Source of the DNA: Allolobophora icterica
Taxonomy: Eukaryota > Annelida > Clitellata > Crassiclitellata > Lumbricidae
DNA: 64,000 nt
NCBI GenBank assembly: GCA_963556255.1
Contig: OY744607.1
Span: 799,001-863,000, forward strand
Direction: 5' to 3'
A model generated the notes under the pieces. It ran no database searches. It was given only the letters and a program-made list of their open reading frames with translations, and was not told the DNA's origin. The translations under genes and the position numbers were made by a program. This document shows, in pieces, positions 60,201 to 64,000 of this stretch (positions are counted from its first letter, which is position 1; every line of letters begins with the position of its first letter).

Positions 60201-63200
60201 GCTGAATTGTGCGATCGTCATTCTTCCTTCAGTTCCTTGAGTGCATTTGTTTTCCAGTTGGAATGCGGTCGATGTTAAGCCGGACGTCGACCCCGGGGCA
60301 CAAAACATTGCGTGGATTCTCTACAACCTTCAACCGTTTACGAAATACGCTGTTTACGTTCAGACGTACAGCATTGCCACCGCGAAGATCGGAGCGATGA
60401 GCAAGATCGTGTATCTGACAACTGAACCGGACAGTAAGTGCCTCACTCGATTTCCACTTCATCCACCACAAACACTGGCGGCGATCTTGTTTCACAGGGG
60501 GGGGACACTGTTGAACTGATCTGGTGAAAAGAGTTTTGAACTGATCTGCTCAAAAAAAAGGTCTAAAATGTTTTCACGTTCGTGCATGAAATTTTTTTAC
60601 CGTTTTTGGGAAAAAATTTGACGACCTTTCTTGGGGGTTTCTTCAAAAAGTGGGGGGACAAATGTATGGTGTGTCCCCCCCACTCTTAAAGGTGGGGTTT
60701 TGTCCCCTCGGCCCCTCCATGATCGTCACCCATGACCACAAAAGGTTCAAGTTTGTGATGCTCTATTATCGCTCACTTGTCAACTGCCGAGTAGTTTGTT
60801 CTGGCGGTTGTACGACACCCTATTGGCCCTTGGCAAATATGTGTCCATGCCTCGGGTTCATTTTTATGTTGTTATTATTATTATTACACATTTATTAAGC
60901 ACCACTATCTAATGACCTAGCATCGGTGGATGGCGCTGAGCAATTGTGACTTGCTCAAGGTCCCTAAACAGTAACCGTATCAGGGGAGGAGAGTCGAACC
61001 TATACTCTCCACGTTACAAGGCAAGCGCTCTAACCAATCAGTGACCTTGTCCCACCGACTTACCTACTGACTGTGTGTATAATAAGTGCTTTCAATGCAT
61101 AAGTGATTATGTTACCTTACACCGTAGCTGTTTTCTGTTGTGTAGCACCAATTCCTACCAGGGCCTTTCAAATGGATTCTCACTTTCAGTCATTCATTCA
61201 TTGCAAGAATTTATATAGCACCCCTTGCAGGTATCTGCTGAGGAGGAGCGCTCCCATCCCATCCGTGACTAAACAGGGCAGTCTTAATGTCACCCATCAA
61301 TTGATGCTTAAGGCGCTATAGAAGTGGTTGGTGTAGAGTGGAACAACTGACTGATTTCTGTTGTGTAGTGTTGTTTATGTAGTTTGTACTACGTAGCATA
61401 GTTACTCTACATAAGGCTACATTGCAATTGGAGCTAATCTGTGTGTCTTGTGCAGTGCCATCTCCAGTGCGTGATATAACGGTCGACTCCAGGTATCCGG
61501 GTGAGTTGCATGTGTCGTGGAAGGAGCCGGCTTCTCCAAACGGAAACGTTACCCACTACTACGTCTACTGGCAATCGCAGTCACTGGCAGCGGAGAAATT
61601 CCACCAGAGGAACTACTGCAAGGACAGTGAGTGGGGCACCAAGTCGTCTCAAGGATAGCCTTTGTTAATCGGTTTAAATGCTGTGGATCGAGTCAGTGGA
61701 GGAGGAAGGAGGAGGAGGAGGAGAATAAGTAGGAGGAAGAGGAGGAGGAAGAGAAGGAAGGAGGAGAATAAGTAGGAGGAAGAGAAGGAGGATGACAAGG
61801 AGGAGGAGAAGAAGGAGGAAGAGGAGAAGAGAATAAGGAGGAGGAGGAGAATAAGGAGGGGGAAGAGGAGAAGGAGGGGGAAGAGGAGAAGGAGAATAAG
61901 GAGGAGGAGAATAAAGAGGAGGAAGAGGATGAGGAAGAGGAGAAGGAGTAGAATGAGGAGGAGGAAGAGGAGAAGGATGACAAGGAAGAGGAGGAGAATA
62001 AGTAGGAGGATAACGACAAGGAGGCCTGGAAGAGGAGGAGAAAGAGAAAGAAGGACGACGAGGAGGAGGATGCAGAGGAAGAGAAGTAGGATGAGGAGGA
62101 GAAGTAGGAGGATGATGAGGAGGAGAAGGAGGAAGAAGTAGAGGAGATGGATGATGACAGGGAAGAGGAGGAGGACAAGTTGTAACATTTTTCCCTGGAA
62201 ATTCATCCGTTGTGTTTGTTGATTTGTCTGCGTAGAGTTGCGTCTGCCTGGAAAGACAAAAGAGACGACGATCATTCCGAATGAGAAGAACATAACGAAC
62301 GATGGAACGTGCTGCGCCTGTCCTAAGACGAAGGCGCAGATCCAGGTCGAAGACTCGGAACGAAGATATCAGATCGAATTCGAGAACTTCCTCCACAACA
62401 ATATCTATCGGAAAAATCTGTAAGTCACGTTCTGTGTCCTTGCTATCAGGCTATCAGGTTGATGTTGGCCCGCTTTCGATTTGAACAGCTCCGATAACTC
62501 CTCAGGGCAGTGCCAAATTTGCCGCAACGATGTTGACTGGATAAGGGTAGGGGTCAAACTGACAACACCGTTACAGTGCTTGCCTTGTAATGCAAAGAGG
62601 ATGGGTTCAAGCCCCTTCCTCTCACATGGTTCCTACTCAGAGGCCAATCCCAGCGAAAAACAAGTTCTCAAATGTTTATAGGAAGTGCATGTAGAAATCC
62701 TAGCTAAGACAACGTGTAAATTCAAAGGCAGTCTCTTTCAGGTTGGATGGTCCAACCACTAAAAAGGGGCGCTGCATTGTTGAGGTTTGTGCGAAAGGAA
62801 CCACCAGTTCACTCCGATCAGAGCAACGAAAGTTTCTCCGGCCAGCCAAATCTGAAATGGGGCAACAAAGCTCGCGTAAATAGCCAGGGGAATTGCCCAA
62901 ATCTACTGTTTTAGCCTTGATGTGTTGTCTCCTAATAGCATGAATCATTACCAAAGTCATTGGAATAAACAAATGAAAGGACACTGTTTGCTGTGCTGCT
63001 GTGGTCGGTCACGGTCAACGATCTGTCCGTCCGTCTGTGTATATATTCTTTGTCTGTCCTTTCAGCAGCTTCGATAAAGACAGCAGCCGAATTCTGGCGA
63101 ATCTACTGCGCAGGAAACGCAGCACATTAAGCGAAAAGAAGACGCGTTCGTCGCGGAAGAAGCGCTATCTACTGAACGAATCGGACATCGAGAGCTTTGC

Positions 63201-64000
63201 GAATAAGCACGAGTCCTACAAGGGACTGCTGCACAACAACAGCGAGCTGCCCAACAACACTACTGCGGGAGGTGGTGGAGTCGACAATGGATTCGATCCG
63301 GGTCTCGTCGATACTCATGAAGCGGCCATCGTCTACGGAAAGACGGAAATCATTCTGACGAACCTCAAGCACTTTCAAGAATATAACATCGAAGTACGAT
63401 AACACGACCTAATCGAACTCGGCTTAAGTAATTAATATTAATTAGTATGTAACTTCTACAGTGCCGGCGTCTCATGCATCAACCGATGGAACGCCAACAC
63501 CAAACCATGTTCAGGTCAACATCCAGAAGACCAGTTGCAGATTTTAGCCGGATTTAGACCTCAAACCAGTTTAATAGATGTCTAGTAATCTGAATTTAAC
63601 TCATGCGCAAAATGTAGTGACATCTTGACTTTGAGAGGGACTTTGGCAGATGGTTCAGAGACACCTGTCAGTCAAAGGCACCTGTCACTCAAAGGCACCT
63701 GTCACTCAAAAGCACCTGTCAGTCGAAGATGCAGAATTTGAACAGGGCACTTAATGTGGTGAGGAAGCTAGCCAGCGATAGGATGATACAGTTGGTTACC
63801 AGGTGGCCATCGATTCATCGTAGATTTCTTGATAAACTGTTTGATCTTGAGAGCAAAACGGTTGTTTGTTGCACAGTCAGTGTTTCTTTTGTTTTCTCGG
63901 TTGTTCAACTGGTTGTCATTCGGTTGTTGTTGTTGTTATTGATGTATTGTGTTGTTTGTGCATTGTCTTCAGGTGATCGCTTGTCATGAATACAGCAAAG
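53178..64000 (+). CDS. Insulin/IGF receptor-like tyrosine kinase, extracellular exons (partial)
   Basis: Twelve exons join in frame with GT-AG introns: 53178-53371, 54633-54834, 56901-56999, 57556-57703, 58110-58324, 59012-59138, 59817-59870, 60258-60433, 61456-61626, 62236-62419, 63066-63393 and 63973-64000 (cut by the window edge); about 640 residues. Exons 1-2 give the furin-like Cys-rich region ([41 protein letters not shown]). Exons 3-5 give the L2 domain ([39 protein letters not shown]; human KTNGDQASC). Exons 6-8 give FnIII-1 ([10 protein letters not shown]). Exons 9-11 give FnIII-2 with the insert domain (CCACPKT, human CCSCPKT) and the alpha/beta cleavage region (RRKR, RKKR). The protein is a dimeric cell-surface receptor for insulin-like peptides, signalling through IRS/PI3K. 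Signal peptide, L1, transmembrane and kinase exons are not in the window. Whether it is closer to INSR or IGF1R cannot be said. Confidence 0.93.
53516..53866. repeat. (CTGA/CTGG)n array
   Basis: 350 bp of TGAC/TGGC tetranucleotides in the receptor intron after exon 1. The minus strand stays open as a Ser/Gln/Val frame (SQSVSQ), a repeat artefact. Confidence 0.95.
54877..55740 (-). mobile_element. hAT element with decayed transposase C-terminus, 864 bp
   Basis: The ends are CAGGCATGGGCAACTT and ACGTTGCCCACCCCTG, imperfect inverted repeats, with an exact 8-bp duplication CCCTAGAG at 54869-54876 and 55741-55748. On the minus strand at about 55210-55400 a degenerate reading gives [23 protein letters not shown] and [18 protein letters not shown]. 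This resembles the C-terminal dimerisation region of Charlie/ZBED-type hAT transposases. It carries stops and cannot be functional. It lies in the receptor intron after exon 2. Confidence 0.88.
55852..56170 (-). mobile_element. LINE 3' fragment
   Basis: The minus-strand frame reads [20 protein letters not shown], then [20 protein letters not shown], a clear end of a non-LTR reverse transcriptase. It is followed by TGGCGCTATATAAATTTACG and a GAATGAATGAAT tail. This is the best preserved fragment of its family and shows what the GCGCTATATAAA ends elsewhere derive from. Confidence 0.85.
57060..57410. repeat. (TCTG)n-rich low complexity
   Basis: CTGTCTGTCTCTGTCTG array directly after receptor exon 3. 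Frames are Leu/Cys/Ser/Val artefacts. Confidence 0.9.
57725..57840 (+). repeat. Interspersed repeat family B, short copy
   Basis: ATGCTGCTCTAAAGCTAGGC and ACCAGCTTATTCACGAGCGC, ending at a poly-C run. Confidence 0.65.
57878..57995 (+). mobile_element. SINE family 1, 3' part
   Basis: GGATTGGCTACCCGCCCGTA, TATGCCAAGGCTAAGAAAAT and the AAAGGACTGCTCTTCTT end. Confidence 0.75.
58415..59008. repeat. Minisatellite of TTTGATTGGCGTAGAATGATTGGC units
   Basis: About 20 units of 18-30 bp in the receptor intron between exons 5 and 6, each holding one or two ATTGG (reverse CCAAT). The array runs to the exon 6 acceptor, whose TTTGATTGACAG is itself part of the last unit. The three open minus-strand frames are artefacts. 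Confidence 0.93.
60060..60200. repeat. ATGAATATTCATG palindrome cluster
   Basis: Several overlapping TGAATATTCATGA motifs flanked by two copies of AAGAATTGATTTGAAT, just upstream of receptor exon 8. Confidence 0.75.
60870..61052 (-). mobile_element. SINE family 2
   Basis: Minus-strand head AAGCGCTCTAACCAATCAGT (reverse of the A-box region) and GGAGAGTCGAACC (reverse B box). The body includes GGCGCTGAGCAATTGTGACT, and the tail appears as (ATT)n. Confidence 0.85.
61190..61330 (-). mobile_element. LINE 3' fragment, short
   Basis: AATTTATATAGCACCCCTTG followed by a GAGGAGCGCTCCCATCCCAT segment, the reverse of the GGCGCTATATAAATT ends. Confidence 0.5.
61695..62183. repeat. 490-bp homopurine (GGA/GAG)n tract
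   Basis: Almost only A and G on the plus strand in the receptor intron between exons 9 and 10. Frames on the other strand are Leu/Ser/Pro artefacts. Confidence 0.95.
62310..62321 (+). other. Insert-domain cysteines (CCAC) of the receptor
   Basis: TGC TGC GCC TGT encode the Cys-Cys-x-Cys that in human receptors forms the inter-alpha-chain disulfide (CCSC). All three cysteines are kept. Confidence 0.85.
62510..62690 (+). mobile_element. Decayed tRNA-derived SINE, probably family 2
   Basis: TGCTTGCCTTGTAATGCAAAG followed by GATGGGTTCAAGCCCC resembles the family 2 head; the body is too decayed to assign firmly. Confidence 0.4.
62695..62990 (-). mobile_element. LINE 3' fragment
   Basis: The minus-strand frame reads [20 protein letters not shown], then [17 protein letters not shown], matching the late region of the family at 55852-56170. 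It lies in the receptor intron before exon 11. Confidence 0.65.
63109..63165 (+). other. Two tetrabasic proprotein cleavage motifs
   Basis: RRKR at 63109-63120 (followed by S) and RKKR at 63154-63165 (followed by Y) lie 15 residues apart in exon 11. Human INSR has a single RKRR here. Either could be the furin site that separates alpha and beta chains. Confidence 0.8.
63655..63730. repeat. 17-bp tandem repeat (GGCACCTGTCACTCAAA)
   Basis: Four units in the last receptor intron of the window. Confidence 0.85.

Noticed and set aside
61649..62396. Minus-strand frames of 161-240 codons rich in Leu, Ser and Pro
   Set aside because: Reverse complement of the homopurine tract, overlapping receptor exon 10 on the other strand.

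Overview
The window is nuclear DNA from an animal, most likely a marine invertebrate (lophotrochozoan or invertebrate deuterostome; I cannot decide which). The evidence is GT-AG introns, long repeat-filled introns, tRNA-derived SINEs, 5'-truncated LINEs, hAT-type elements with 8-bp target duplications, and very abundant simple repeats. One run of about 200 Ns (51659-51858) marks an assembly gap. There are no bacterial features.

Four protein-coding loci can be supported. (1) 3605-4699 (+) is an F-box protein on a single coding exon, with a long 3' UTR. (2) 7217-12354 (-) is the kinetochore protein CENP-H, reconstructed from eight exons whose phases all agree (270 codons plus stop). (3) 13869-about 19765 (+) is an R-SNARE of the VAMP/synaptobrevin family: five well supported exons and an uncertain last one. 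It is head-to-head with CENP-H across about 1.5 kb. (4) 53178-64000 (+) is the extracellular part of an insulin/IGF receptor-like tyrosine kinase: twelve exons covering the Cys-rich region, L2, the FnIII domains, the insert domain and the alpha/beta cleavage region. The gene runs off the right edge before the transmembrane and kinase exons, and its signal peptide and L1 exons were not found in the window.

The rest, especially 18-53 kb, is repeat territory. I separate three tRNA-derived SINE families; many 3' fragments of one or more LINE families, all carrying a degenerate GP-x-W-N-x-LP segment; one longer LINE fragment with 230 open codons; and one LINE 3' end that carries a Cys-Cys-His-Cys plus RPD endonuclease-like domain and sits inside an (AAT)n tract. 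There are four hAT-type elements with terminal inverted repeats and 8-bp duplications (15215-15604, 27445-27635, 30523-30874, 54877-55740), several minisatellites, and a 123-bp inverted repeat beside a very long (TC)n tract.

The four genes do not form a pathway; they are ordinary neighbours in an animal genome. The most notable observations are the nested and target-specific mobile elements, the receptor with two tetrabasic cleavage motifs and no visible L1 exons, and several structured intronic arrays.
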